The notes beneath the pieces were generated by a model. That model searched no databases. It was not told where the DNA came from and was given only the letters and a program-made list of their open reading frames with translations. Shown in pieces: positions 14,855 through 23,153 of a DNA stretch of 26,315 nt. Within the stretch, counting starts at the first letter, position 1; every line of letters begins with the position of its first letter. Source of the DNA: M55B157 sp964626275 (GTDB taxonomy: Bacteria; Actinomycetota; Actinomycetes; S36-B12); contig CAZVCZ010000011.1 in the NCBI GenBank assembly GCA_964626275.1, positions 1-26,315 of the forward strand, in the 5' to 3' direction. Made by a program: the position numbers and the translations under genes.

Positions 14855-15970
14855 CTATGCGGTGATGATCTGGCGGAGTGCCTCACCCTGCTCGAGTCGA
14901 TCCATGGCGATGTTGATCTGCTCGGGCAGATCGGCCATGGGGATGCGGTGGCTGATGATCGCCTCGAGCGGGAGGCGACCCTCACGCCAGAGTTCGATGA
15001 ATCGCGGGATGTCGCGGCGTGGCACGGAGGAACCGAGATAGCAGCCGCTCACGGTGAGGGCGAGGGCGACGAGACGCAGCGGTGAGATCGTCGTGGTCGC
15101 ATCAGGATGCGCCAGCCCGGTCGCGGCGAGAACACCGCCTGCGCGGAGCAGATCGATGCCGCTGGAGAGGGCCGCCGGGTGTCCGGATGCCTCCACGACC
15201 GAGTCGACCTTGACCCCCTCGGCTGCCGCTTCCTCCGGGGTGAGCGCACGATGGGCGCCGAGGGTGGTGGCGAGTTCGCGCTTCGCCGCGATCGGGTCGA
15301 TGGCGATGACCTCGACATCGGGTTCGGTGAGGGCGGTGAGCATCGCGGCCATCCCGACGCCACCGAGGCCGAGCACGGCCAGGCTCGAACCCGGCTGAGG
15401 CTTCGCGATGTTCCACACGGCGCCACCGCCGGTGAGCACCGCGCACCCGAACAGGGCTGCGATATCCGCGGGAACATCGTCGTCGATGACGACCAGTGAG
15501 CGTTCGTCGACGACGGCATGATCGGCGAACGCGGAGACGCCGAGGTGATGCAGGATCTGCCCGTTGTCGTCGTGGAGGCGGATGTCACCGCTGAACAGTT
15601 CGCCGGCGTTGTTGCGCACGCTGCCGACCTCGCAGGGCACACGCCCATTCGTGCGGCACGCCGCGCAGTTCTCGCAGCGCGGCAGGAAGGTCATGATCAC
15701 GCGGTCGCCGAGCTTCACATCGGTGACGTCGGCTCCGACCTCGATCACGCGTCCAGCAGCCTCGTGTCCGAGGAGCATCGGAACGGGCCGCACGCGGTCG
15801 CCGGTGACGACCGACAGATCGGAATGGCATATCCCGGCTGCCTCGATCTGGACGAGGCACTCGGTGGGTCCCGGTGGATCGAGGGTCACCTCGATCACAT
15901 CGATGGGTCGGGAGTCGGCGAAGGGCCGGGGGGCGGCGATGGTGTGGAGGACCGATCCGGTGATCTTCAT
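14855..15970 (-). CDS. Zinc-dependent alcohol dehydrogenase (medium-chain, class III-like)
   Basis: A 371-residue medium-chain dehydrogenase with both zinc sites. Catalytic ligands are Cys48 (GICHSD), His69 with Glu70 (GHEAAG) and Cys176 (FGCAVLTGGG); structural zinc is held by Cys99, Cys102, Cys105 and Cys113 (CENCAACR, then VPC). The nucleotide fold has GLGGVG (201-206) and Asp225 at the end of the second strand, favouring NAD+ over NADP+. The overall pattern and length match the class III/arylalcohol branch. A Shine-Dalgarno-like AAAGGA lies 6 nt before the ATG. It is 33 nt downstream of the thioesterase gene, likely in one transcript. The true alcohol substrate is not clear; a glutathione- or mycothiol-dependent formaldehyde dehydrogenase is a possible alternative. 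Confidence 0.9.
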   Translation of the reverse strand: MKITGSVLHTIAAPRPFADSRPIDVIEVTLDPPGPTECLVQIEAAGICHSDLSVVTGDRVRPVPMLLGHEAAGRVIEVGADVTDVKLGDRVIMTFLPRCENCAACRTNGRVPCEVGSVRNNAGELFSGDIRLHDDNGQILHHLGVSAFADHAVVDERSLVVIDDDVPADIAALFGCAVLTGGGAVWNIAKPQPGSSLAVLGLGGVGMAAMLTALTEPDVEVIAIDPIAAKRELATTLGAHRALTPEEAAAEGVKVDSVVEASGHPAALSSGIDLLRAGGVLAATGLAHPDATTTISPLRLVALALTVSGCYLGSSVPRRDIPRFIELWREGRLPLEAIISHRIPMADLPEQINIAMDRLEQGEALRQIITA

Positions 15971-16003
15971 GCCTGTCCTTTGCCGTCTCGGGAGGAGGGG
16001 AGT

Positions 16004-16462
16004 TCAGGAGGGAGAATCTATCCGCGGCAATGTCGCGACCGCAGTGCGCACTGCATCGGGCACGCTGGTGGGGCGCCGATGATCGCGATCGACGTAGACG
16101 TGCACGAAGCGGCCGATGGCGCGCACGGCGTCATCGCCGGCGAGCAGGATCGCGAAGGCGTAGACGACACTGGAATTCCCAAGCCGCTCGAGGGCGAGGC
16201 CGACCTCGATGTCGGCTGGGAAGTCGATCTCGGAGAGATAGCGGCATCCGGTCTCGGCGACGATGCCTATGGAGGGCAGCTGGCGTAGGTCCTCCCCGAT
16301 CGCTCCCATGAGCCAGCCGTTCACCGCGGAATCGACATAGGAGTAGTACGCCACGTTGTTGACATGCCCGTAGATGTCGACATCGGCCCAGCGGACCGTG
16401 ACGGGATAGAACACCGCGAAGTCATCGCGATGCGGTGGCTCCTCGCGTCGTGCTGTCGCCAT
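16004..16462 (-). CDS. Acyl-CoA thioesterase, 4-hydroxybenzoyl-CoA thioesterase-like (hotdog fold)
   Basis: A 152-residue hotdog-fold thioesterase. The motif RWADVDIYGHVNNVAYYSYVD (residues 24-44) carries the catalytic Asp29 and the HVNN helix start of the YbgC/4HBT type, which hydrolyses acyl-CoA thioesters. A second recognisable stretch is FVHVYVDRDHRRPTSVP near the end. ATG 16462 is chosen because it shares one base with the ppa stop (TGATG); the frame is open 24 codons further up, inside ppa. Coupling to ppa and the alcohol dehydrogenase downstream suggest one transcript. The acyl substrate is unknown. Confidence 0.88.
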   Translation of the reverse strand: MATARREEPPHRDDFAVFYPVTVRWADVDIYGHVNNVAYYSYVDSAVNGWLMGAIGEDLRQLPSIGIVAETGCRYLSEIDFPADIEVGLALERLGNSSVVYAFAILLAGDDAVRAIGRFVHVYVDRDHRRPTSVPDAVRTAVATLPRIDSPS

Positions 16463-16959
16463 CAGGAATGGTTCTGTCGGTAGCGCGCATAGGACTCGCG
16501 GATCTCCTGCTCCGCTTCCTCGCGCCCGACCCAACTGGCCCCCTCGACGGATTTGCCCGGTTCGAGGTCCTTGTAGACCTCGAAGAAGTGCTGGATCTCG
16601 AGCCGATCGAATTCGGCGACGTGGTAGATGTCGCGCACGTGCTCGAGGCGCGGGTCACCGACCGGAACGCAGAGGACCTTGTCGTCACCGCCGGCCTCGT
16701 CGGTCATCCGGAACATGCCCACGGCTCGGCAGCGGATGACGACTCCCGGGAAGGTGGCCTCCTGGACCAGGACGAGGGCATCGAGGGGGTCACCGTCGAG
16801 GCCGAGCGTGTCGTCCACGAAGCCGTAGTCATGGGGGTAGCGCGTCGCCGTGAACAGCATGCGGTCGAGCCGGATGCGACCCGTTTCGTGATCCATCTCA
16901 TATTTATTGCGGCTGCCGGTCGGGATCTCGATCGTGACATCGAATTCCAGGGGTGTCAC
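16462..16959 (-). CDS. ppa: Inorganic pyrophosphatase (family I)
   Basis: A 165-residue soluble pyrophosphatase that hydrolyses PPi to two phosphates and so drives biosynthesis forward. The family I signature DGDPLDALVL is present with metal-binding Asp55, Asp57 and Asp60, along with the N-terminal EIPTGSRNKYE and RYPHDYGFV. The length is normal for bacteria. The GTG start at 16959 follows GAGGAGGAG on the minus strand, an excellent ribosome site. It is divergent from dacB, with about 99 bp between them; TAGTGT and TACATAT in that gap are possible -10 boxes but I cannot assign them. It heads the minus-strand run with the thioesterase and alcohol dehydrogenase. Confidence 0.96.
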   Translation of the reverse strand: MTPLEFDVTIEIPTGSRNKYEMDHETGRIRLDRMLFTATRYPHDYGFVDDTLGLDGDPLDALVLVQEATFPGVVIRCRAVGMFRMTDEAGGDDKVLCVPVGDPRLEHVRDIYHVAEFDRLEIQHFFEVYKDLEPGKSVEGASWVGREEAEQEIRESYARYRQNHS

Positions 16960-17058
16960 AACTCCTCCTCGGGGTAGGTCGTCACCTAGTGTTCCCTACA
17001 TATCCCCGCTGTGTGTGGGCCGCGGGTGAATCGACGCCATGAAGGGTCAGGAGACGAC

Positions 17059-18417
17059 GTGAGCAGGGCCGGCAGGACACGGGGGTGGATCGGGATCGCG
17101 GCGGTCGCCTGCCTCGGCGCGGCCCTCATCGCCTCCCCCTCGCTTGCCGGCGCCGAGACGCCCCCGGCTCCCTCCGGTGTAGCGGGCCCGGTCCTGGAGC
17201 CGGCCAGCCCGGAAGGTGCGCCGACGCCTGATCCGGCGGTGCTGGCGGAGTTGCTCGCGCCCTCCCTCGATGCTGCCCCGCTGGGGGGAGATCTCGGGGC
17301 GGTGGTGTTCGATCCGGCGACCGGCGTGCTGCTCTACAACGACGATGGTGACACCCCTCGCACCCCGGGATCGGTGGTGAAGATCCTCACCGCGGTATCG
17401 GTCCTGCAGGCGATCGGCCCGTCGACACGCATCGTGACAACGGCCCACTACGACCCGGCGACCTCGACCATCGTCCTCGTAGGGGCCGGTGATCCCTCGC
17501 TGTCGTCGATGTCGGCGGAGGGCTCCTCGCTCGCGGTGCTCGCTGATGGAGTGCTCGCCGCAGCAGACGGCCCGGGCGCAGGTGCCAGCGTGCAGTTGGC
17601 CTATGACACCTCGCTGTTCTCCGGCCCAGTGCTCGGCATCGGGTGGTCCGCGGACTATCCGGCCACCGGGGTTGCTGCGCCGGTGTCTCCTCTCGTGGTC
17701 GACGACGCGCGCATTCCCGGGGGTGAGGCCCGCCAACCCGATCCGGCGCTCGCGGCCGCCAACGTGTTCGCCGATCTGCTGACACAGCGGGGGCTCTCGG
17801 TGGGTGCCCCGCAGCCGGGTCGCGTGGGCGCAGCGCGCCAGATAGCGGCGACGAGGTCTGTTCCCCTCTCCGCGTTGGTGCAGCGGATGCTCACCGATTC
17901 GAATAACGACTACGCCGAGATCCTCGGGCATCTCGCAGGTGCGAGTCGATTCGGCTCGGGCAGTTTCGAGACCGGAGCGCAGGCGGTGACGGCGACGCTG
18001 ACCTCGATGGGTATCTCGACCACCGGCATCACGCTCTTCGATGGCAGCGGCCTCTCGGTCGACAACCTCGTGCCGGTGCGGGTGTTCGCGCAGGTGCTTG
18101 CCGCGATGACGCGTTCGAGTGCATCGGGGGAGCAGGGGGGATGGGGCTGGCCGGTGCTTGGCGGCCTGCCGATTGCGGGGGTGACCGGCACGCTCGCGGA
18201 CCGCTTCTACGGCGCGTCCAGCTATGCCGGATCGGGATTCGTGCGCGCAAAGACTGGCACCCTGACCGGGGTCTCCTCCCTCGCGGGCACGGTGGTCGAC
18301 CGAGATGGTCGTCTGCTCGTCTTTGCCTTCACCTCGAATTCCGTCACGGATATCTACGACGCGCGAGCCCTGCTCGACAATGCGGCAACGGTGCTCGCCC
18401 TATGCGGCTGTCGCTGA
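17059..18417 (+). CDS. dacB: D-alanyl-D-alanine carboxypeptidase/endopeptidase (PBP4-type, S13 family)
   Basis: A 452-residue exported serine peptidase that trims or cuts peptidoglycan peptides. The three active-site motifs are in order: S105-V-V-K108, S281-N-N283 and K398-T-G. The N-terminus (residues 1-32) is a signal peptide: Arg-rich start, hydrophobic IGIAAVACLGAALIA and probable cleavage after LAGA, followed by a Pro/Ala-rich linker. GTG 17059 is chosen because AGGAG (17049-17053) is 5 nt away and it gives a compact signal peptide; the frame is open 16 codons earlier. It is divergent from ppa. The end (LCGCR) contains two Cys. Placement before the DUF2342 gene, tilS and hpt is a conserved actinobacterial order. 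Confidence 0.94.
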   Translation: MSRAGRTRGWIGIAAVACLGAALIASPSLAGAETPPAPSGVAGPVLEPASPEGAPTPDPAVLAELLAPSLDAAPLGGDLGAVVFDPATGVLLYNDDGDTPRTPGSVVKILTAVSVLQAIGPSTRIVTTAHYDPATSTIVLVGAGDPSLSSMSAEGSSLAVLADGVLAAADGPGAGASVQLAYDTSLFSGPVLGIGWSADYPATGVAAPVSPLVVDDARIPGGEARQPDPALAAANVFADLLTQRGLSVGAPQPGRVGAARQIAATRSVPLSALVQRMLTDSNNDYAEILGHLAGASRFGSGSFETGAQAVTATLTSMGISTTGITLFDGSGLSVDNLVPVRVFAQVLAAMTRSSASGEQGGWGWPVLGGLPIAGVTGTLADRFYGASSYAGSGFVRAKTGTLTGVSSLAGTVVDRDGRLLVFAFTSNSVTDIYDARALLDNAATVLALCGCR

Positions 18418-18431
18418 TCGATCCCGTCGCA

Positions 18432-18437
18432 TACCCT
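18432..18437 (+). promoter_or_regulatory. -10 box of a leaderless promoter for the DUF2342 gene
   Basis: TACCCT is followed by exactly 7 nt and then GTG 18445, which fits initiation on the first base of the start codon. It lies 14 nt after the dacB stop, so the downstream housekeeping genes could be transcribed apart from dacB. Confidence 0.5.
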
Positions 18438-18444
18438 CGACGAT

Positions 18445-19473
18445 GTGACCGACGTCATCGATTGGCCCCTCGCGCTGGCTACGGGTCGACGGCTCGCCCC
18501 TGCGGGTCCGGAGGCGACCGAGATCCAGGCGAAGGCGGCAGTCGCTGAACTCCGCCGAGCCGCGCGCCGGGCGATCGTGCCTGTGCGAGAGGTCACCGGA
18601 CTGGTCGCCCCGACCGAAGAACACCACGCGGTCGTCGTCGCCCGCGGGGAATGGATCCGGGCGAACATCGAGCAGATGCGTGTCGCCACCGAACCGTTGA
18701 CGCAGATGCTGCGCGAGCGGGCTCCCTCACCCCTGGTGCGGGAGGCTGGAGCGAGAACGACGGCGATGCAGATGGGCGCGATCATGGCCTGGCTGTCCTC
18801 GAAGGTCCTCGGCCAATATGAGGCCTTCGCCGTCCCGGGCGCGACTCCCGGTCGGCTCATGCTCGTCGCCCCGAACATCGTCGTCGCCGAACGTGCGTTG
18901 GACGTTCCCGCACAGCACTTCCGTCTGTGGGTGTGCCTGCATGAAGAGACGCACCGTGTGCAATTCGGTGCGGTGCCATGGCTGTCGTCGTATTTCACCA
19001 GTGAAGTCCATGCCTATCTGCGCGGCACCGATACCGACTCCTTCTCCACGGTGCGCCGCCTGCTGGCCGGGCTGCGGAATCGTGAAGCCGGACGAGGTGT
19101 CATCGACCTGCTCCACACCCCTGAACAGCGCGAGATCCTCGATCGGCTCACCGCCCTGATGTCGCTGTTGGAGGGCCACGCCGACGTCGTCATGGACGAG
19201 GTGGGGCCAAAGATCGTCCCGACCGTTGCCACGATCCGCGAACGTTTCGATCAGCGGCGTTCCCACCACCGCGGACTGGATGCGCTGCTGCGCCGGCTGC
19301 TCGGTCTCGACGCGAAGCTGCGGCAATACACCGAGGGTGCGGCATTCGTCCGCGGCGTGATCGATCAGGTCGGGATGGAGGGCTTCAACGAGGTGTGGAC
19401 CTCCCCGGCTGCCCTACCTCGCCTGTCGGAGATCGCTGATCCGCAGGCATGGGTGCGCCGAGTTCTTGGTTGA
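18445..19473 (+). CDS. Zinc-dependent metalloprotease, DUF2342 (F420-biosynthesis-associated) family
   Basis: A 342-residue protein of the DUF2342 family, common in actinobacteria between dacB and tilS. It has the zincin motif H166-E-E-T-H170 in VCLHEETHRVQFG, so it is a probable zinc peptidase, and a later EGHADVVMDEVG helix that may supply the third ligand. The N-terminal half is helical. I know of no experimental substrate, and the link to coenzyme F420 in the family name rests on comparative genomics only. No signal peptide or membrane helix is visible, so it is probably cytoplasmic. It starts at GTG 18445 with a TACCCT -10 box 7 nt upstream, and its TGA directly adjoins the tilS start. 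Confidence 0.88.
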   Translation: MTDVIDWPLALATGRRLAPAGPEATEIQAKAAVAELRRAARRAIVPVREVTGLVAPTEEHHAVVVARGEWIRANIEQMRVATEPLTQMLRERAPSPLVREAGARTTAMQMGAIMAWLSSKVLGQYEAFAVPGATPGRLMLVAPNIVVAERALDVPAQHFRLWVCLHEETHRVQFGAVPWLSSYFTSEVHAYLRGTDTDSFSTVRRLLAGLRNREAGRGVIDLLHTPEQREILDRLTALMSLLEGHADVVMDEVGPKIVPTVATIRERFDQRRSHHRGLDALLRRLLGLDAKLRQYTEGAAFVRGVIDQVGMEGFNEVWTSPAALPRLSEIADPQAWVRRVLG

Positions 19474-20496
19474 GTGGTGAGTGCCCGGATGGATGTCGAT
19501 CGTGCACGTCTCGCGGTGCGGCATGCGGTGCGCGAGGGATTGGCTGACCTCGACGCTGACGCGCTTGTGCTCGTGGGCTGTTCCGGTGGTCCTGACTCCC
19601 TTGCCCTCGCCCGCGCCGTGGCCACTGAACGTCCGCGAGCGGGAGCGATCATCATCGATCACGGACTGCAACCCGGTTCGGCGGATGTCGCGGCTGGGGC
19701 TGCCGCGCAATGCCGGGATCTCGGTCTCGACCCGGTCGAGGTGATGGAGGTGTCGGCGGCGGCTGAGCCCGGGGCCGGTGGGCCGGAGGCTGTCGCGCGC
19801 GACGCCCGCCGGTCGGCCCTGCTCGAGGCTGCTCAGCGCCTCGGGGCGGAGGCGATCCTGCTCGCCCATACTCGGGATGACCAAGCGGAGACCGTGTTGC
19901 TGCGGCTGGCTCGTGGTTCGGGGGCCCGCTCGCTGTCGGCGATGGCGCCGATCGTCGGAGTGTGGCGACGTCCCCTATTGGGCCTCGACCGGGCGACGGT
20001 GCAGGCCAGCGTGGGCGATCTGGCGGCCTGGTCGGATCCGCACAATGCCGATCCCCGGTTCGCGCGGGTGCGGGTGCGCCGCGATGCGCTTCCGGCGCTG
20101 ACCGAGGCATTGGGGCCCGGAGTCATCGACGGTCTCGCCCGTAGTGCCGAACTGCTGCGTGATGACGCCGATGCACTGGACGCATTGGCCGATGAACTAC
20201 TGCGGGAATGCCGGATGACCGAACCAGACCCAGGTTCTGCCCTGTCCCTGGACATCGGACTGCTCGCGGCTGCTCCACGCGCCGTTCGGACCCGGGTCCT
20301 GCGGCGCGCTGCGATCGAGTCAGGGGCGATTGCGGCTGCGCTGACCCGTGATCACGTCAGGTCCATCGAGGCTCTGATCAGCGACTGGCATGGGCAGGGG
20401 CCGGTGGATCTGCCGGGCGCCCTCCGCGCGAGCCGGCGATGTGGGAGGCTTCATCTCGACCGCAGCGAACCCCTCGGGAGTCACCCTCGTGCATAG
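19474..20496 (+). CDS. tilS: tRNA(Ile)-lysidine synthetase
   Basis: A 340-residue ATP-dependent ligase that attaches lysine to C34 of the CAU-anticodon isoleucine tRNA, making it read AUA. The PP-loop S37-G-G-P-D-S42 binds ATP; IIDHGLQPGS and LLAHTRDDQAETVLLRL follow as expected, and the RRPLLGLDRATV and SDPHNADPRFARVRVR segments are typical of TilS. The C-terminal region is short, as in other actinobacterial versions. The start is uncertain among GTG 19474, GTG 19477 and ATG 19489; no Shine-Dalgarno is evident and the first GTG touches the stop of the metalloprotease gene. The 3' end overlaps hpt by 8 nt. Confidence 0.93.
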   Translation: MVSARMDVDRARLAVRHAVREGLADLDADALVLVGCSGGPDSLALARAVATERPRAGAIIIDHGLQPGSADVAAGAAAQCRDLGLDPVEVMEVSAAAEPGAGGPEAVARDARRSALLEAAQRLGAEAILLAHTRDDQAETVLLRLARGSGARSLSAMAPIVGVWRRPLLGLDRATVQASVGDLAAWSDPHNADPRFARVRVRRDALPALTEALGPGVIDGLARSAELLRDDADALDALADELLRECRMTEPDPGSALSLDIGLLAAAPRAVRTRVLRRAAIESGAIAAALTRDHVRSIEALISDWHGQGPVDLPGALRASRRCGRLHLDRSEPLGSHPRA

Positions 20497-21043
20497 CGAT
20501 CACGTGAACGGCGATCTCGCCGCCGTGCTGTTGACCGATGACCAGATCCAGGCGCGACTTGCGGAGGTCGCCGCGCAGGTCGATAGCGACTACGAAGGCC
20601 GCGAACTCCTGCTCGTCGGGGTGTTGAAGGGCGCGGTCATCGTCATGGCTGACTTCATGCGGCACCTGAAGTCGCATGTGTCCACCGACTGGATGGCCGT
20701 GTCGAGCTACGGCTCCGGCACGACCTCCTCCGGTGTTGTGCGCATCCTCAAGGATCTCGACATCGATCTCGTCGGCCGTGATGTCCTCATCGTCGAGGAC
20801 ATCCTCGACACCGGTCTGACCCTGTCGTGGTTGATGAACAACCTCCGCTCCCGCGGCCCAGCCTCGGTGGAGGTGTTCACCTTCCTGCGCAAGCCAGACG
20901 CCGTCCAGGTTCCCATTACTCCGAAGTACGTCGGTTTCGACATCCCGAACGAGTTCGTGGTGGGCTATGGCCTCGACTATGCGGAGCGCTACCGCAACCT
21001 TCGCGAGGTCGCGGTCCTGCGCCCCGAGGTCTACAACCACTAG
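20489..21043 (+). CDS. hpt: Hypoxanthine phosphoribosyltransferase
   Basis: A 184-residue purine salvage enzyme that joins hypoxanthine (and often guanine) to PRPP, giving IMP (or GMP). The PRPP-binding signature VLIVEDILDTGLTL is clear, preceded by the LVGVLKGAVIVMADF and SSYGSGTTSSG loops and followed by PKYVGFDIPNEFVVGYGLDYAERYR, which carries base-binding residues. GTG 20489 is chosen: GGGAG (20476-20480) is 8 nt away and the start overlaps the tilS end by 8 nt. GTG 20504 is a shorter option. The tilS-hpt-ftsH order is conserved in many bacteria. Confidence 0.95.
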   Translation: MHSDHVNGDLAAVLLTDDQIQARLAEVAAQVDSDYEGRELLLVGVLKGAVIVMADFMRHLKSHVSTDWMAVSSYGSGTTSSGVVRILKDLDIDLVGRDVLIVEDILDTGLTLSWLMNNLRSRGPASVEVFTFLRKPDAVQVPITPKYVGFDIPNEFVVGYGLDYAERYRNLREVAVLRPEVYNH

Positions 21044-21046
21044 GGG

Positions 21047-21069
21047 CCTGCCGAGGGGTTTTCCTCAGG
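21047..21069 (+). terminator. Weak stem-loop after hpt
   Basis: CCTG (21047-21050) and AGG (21054-21056 region) can pair with CCTCAGG (21063-21069) around a loop containing TTTT, with a 3-nt bulge. It begins 3 nt after the hpt stop. The stem is imperfect and no U-run follows, so termination would be partial at best. Confidence 0.25.
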
Positions 21070-21072
21070 GGA

Positions 21073-21098
21073 CCTGATCAGTCCGGCCCTGATCAGTC
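21073..21098. repeat. Tandem 11-bp direct repeat upstream of ftsH, each unit holding a CTGATCAG palindrome
   Basis: CCTGATCAGTC occurs at 21073-21083 and again at 21088-21098, a 15-bp period. Each copy contains the 8-bp palindrome CTGATCAG and is flanked by further symmetry (GGAC/GTCC at the first, GGCC/GGCC at the second). The pair lies 39 bp before the proposed ftsH -10 box, as expected for two sites of a dimeric regulator. Confidence 0.45.
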
Positions 21099-21136
21099 GG
21101 CCCCGAGCGGCCGGCGCGGAACGCCCACCCCCGGTG

Positions 21137-21142
21137 TACCGT
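21137..21142 (+). promoter_or_regulatory. Candidate -10 box of ftsH
   Basis: TACCGT lies 10 nt before the ATG at 21153 and is identical to the -10 proposed for fadA. Transcription would begin only a few bases before the start codon. No convincing -35 was found. Confidence 0.4.
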
Positions 21143-21152
21143 CATAGGCAGG

Positions 21153-23114
21153 ATGAACGTCAAACGCCTGTTCCGTGGACCGATCTTCTGGGTCGGCATC
21201 GTCGTGCTGCTCGTGCTGCTCGGCTCCTCCATCATCTCCAGCCTTGGGGGCCCCACCCAGGTTGACACCAGCCAGGCGGTTTCCGATATCCAGGCCAATC
21301 GTGTGGCCGGCGCCACGATTATCGACCGGGATCAGGTCCTCGAACTCACCCTTCGCGACGGCAGCGAGATCGTCAGCCAGTACGTCGATGGCCAGGGTGT
21401 GCAGTTGCAGGAGCTGCTGCAGACGAAGGTCGACGCCGGACAGCTGCCGGACGGCTACAACATCGTCGTTCCGCAGGACAACATCCTCATCAGTCTGCTG
21501 TTCACGCTCCTGCCCTTTGCGCTCATCATCCTGCTGCTGTTCTTCTTCATGAGCCAGATGCAAGGCGGCGGCTCCCGATTGATGTCCTTTGGCAAGTCGA
21601 AGGCGAAGATCGTGTCCAAGGACATGCCGCAGACCACCTTCGCCGATGTCGCTGGAGCCGATGAGGCGGTCGAGGAACTTCACGAGATCAAGGACTTCCT
21701 ATCCGAGCCCGCGAAGTTCCAGGCGGTTGGCGCCAAGATTCCCAAGGGCGTGCTGCTCTATGGCCCGCCAGGAACAGGCAAGACGCTGCTGGCTCGCGCC
21801 GTCGCTGGCGAGGCCGGCGTTCCCTTCTATTCCATCTCCGGCTCGGACTTCGTCGAGATGTTCGTCGGTGTCGGCGCCTCGCGAGTTCGGGATCTTTTCG
21901 AGCAGGCGAAGGCCAACGCTCCCGCGATCATCTTCGTCGACGAGATCGATGCGGTTGGTCGCCATCGCGGCGCCGGCCTCGGCGGTGGACACGACGAGCG
22001 GGAGCAGACGCTCAACCAGATGCTGGTCGAGATGGATGGATTCGATGTCTCCAGCGGCGTCATCCTCATTGCGGCGACGAACCGTCCGGACATCCTCGAC
22101 CCCGCGCTACTTCGGCCTGGCCGCTTCGATCGCCAGATCGCGGTCGAGCGCCCCGACCTGAACGGCCGCTACGAGATCTTGAAGGTGCACGCGAAGGGCA
22201 AACCCTTCGCTGAGGGTGTCGACCTGATGTCGGTCGCTCGACGTACCCCCGGTTTCACGGGCGCAGACTTGGCGAATGTTCTGAACGAGGCGGCATTGCT
22301 GACTGCCCGCACCGGTGGGCAGCTCGTCGATGATGAGGCGCTCGACGAGGCGATTGACCGCGTCATCGCCGGACCGCAGAAGCGCACTCGCATCATGGAC
22401 GATCACGAGAAGGCGATCACGGCCTATCACGAAGGCGGACACGCACTCGTCGCCGCCGCGCTGCCCGGAAACGACCCGGTGCACAAGATCACGATCATGC
22501 CTCGCGGACGCGCCCTCGGTTACACGATGGTGCTGCCCGATCAGGAGAAGTACTCCACGACGCGCAGCGAGATGCTCAACCAACTCGCCTACATGCTCGG
22601 CGGTCGCGCTGCGGAGGAATTGATCTTCCACGACCCGACGACGGGGGCATCCAATGACATCGAGAAGGCCACCGCGCTCGCCCGCGCCATGGTGACTCAG
22701 TTCGGGATGACCGAACGGCTCGGTGCGATCCGCTATGGCCAGGAGCAGGGCGAGGTGTTCCTCGGCCGCGACATGGGACATGTGCGCGACTACTCCGAGG
22801 AGGTCGCCGGCGCGATCGACGAGGAGGTGCGCACCCTCATCGAGACCGCGCACCAGGAGGCTTACGACATCCTGGTGGAGAATCGAGACGTCCTCGACCG
22901 GCTCGTCCTCGAACTGCTCGAGAAGGAAACCCTGGACAAGGCTGAGGTCGAGGCGGTGTTCACCGATCTTCGCTTGCGCGAGTCACGCCCCGCCTGGACC
23001 GGCTCATCCCAGCGCCGCCCAGATGAGCGCGGCCCGGTTCGAGTACCGTCGACGGAGTCGCCGAATGGTTCGGCGAACGGCTCGGTCAACGGCTCGGGCC
23101 CGACCCACGACTGA
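21153..23114 (+). CDS. ftsH: ATP-dependent zinc metalloprotease FtsH
   Basis: A 653-residue membrane-bound AAA+ protease that degrades misfolded membrane proteins and some regulators as a hexamer. Order: first membrane helix (about 9-30), extracytoplasmic domain (31-108), second helix (about 109-135), AAA domain with Walker A G204-PPGTGKT211, Walker B IIFVDEIDA and the arginine-finger region RPGRFDRQ, then the peptidase domain with zinc motif H426-E-G-G-H430 and the later acidic ligand in GASNDIEKAT. The C-terminus ends in a polar, repetitive NGSANGSVNGSG tail, likely disordered. There is no clear Shine-Dalgarno; a TACCGT box 10 nt upstream suggests a very short leader. It precedes the folate genes, a conserved pairing. 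Confidence 0.97.
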   Translation: MNVKRLFRGPIFWVGIVVLLVLLGSSIISSLGGPTQVDTSQAVSDIQANRVAGATIIDRDQVLELTLRDGSEIVSQYVDGQGVQLQELLQTKVDAGQLPDGYNIVVPQDNILISLLFTLLPFALIILLLFFFMSQMQGGGSRLMSFGKSKAKIVSKDMPQTTFADVAGADEAVEELHEIKDFLSEPAKFQAVGAKIPKGVLLYGPPGTGKTLLARAVAGEAGVPFYSISGSDFVEMFVGVGASRVRDLFEQAKANAPAIIFVDEIDAVGRHRGAGLGGGHDEREQTLNQMLVEMDGFDVSSGVILIAATNRPDILDPALLRPGRFDRQIAVERPDLNGRYEILKVHAKGKPFAEGVDLMSVARRTPGFTGADLANVLNEAALLTARTGGQLVDDEALDEAIDRVIAGPQKRTRIMDDHEKAITAYHEGGHALVAAALPGNDPVHKITIMPRGRALGYTMVLPDQEKYSTTRSEMLNQLAYMLGGRAAEELIFHDPTTGASNDIEKATALARAMVTQFGMTERLGAIRYGQEQGEVFLGRDMGHVRDYSEEVAGAIDEEVRTLIETAHQEAYDILVENRDVLDRLVLELLEKETLDKAEVEAVFTDLRLRESRPAWTGSSQRRPDERGPVRVPSTESPNGSANGSVNGSGPTHD

Positions 23115-23153
23115 CGCGAGTTCGACCGCGACGACCCGAGAGGGCCTCCTGGC

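Noticed and set aside
23037..23114. Repeated GGTTCGGC/GGCTCGG-like units at the ftsH 3' end, first considered as a DNA repeat
   Set aside because: They encode the Asn-Gly-Ser tail of FtsH in frame; a coding low-complexity end explains them.
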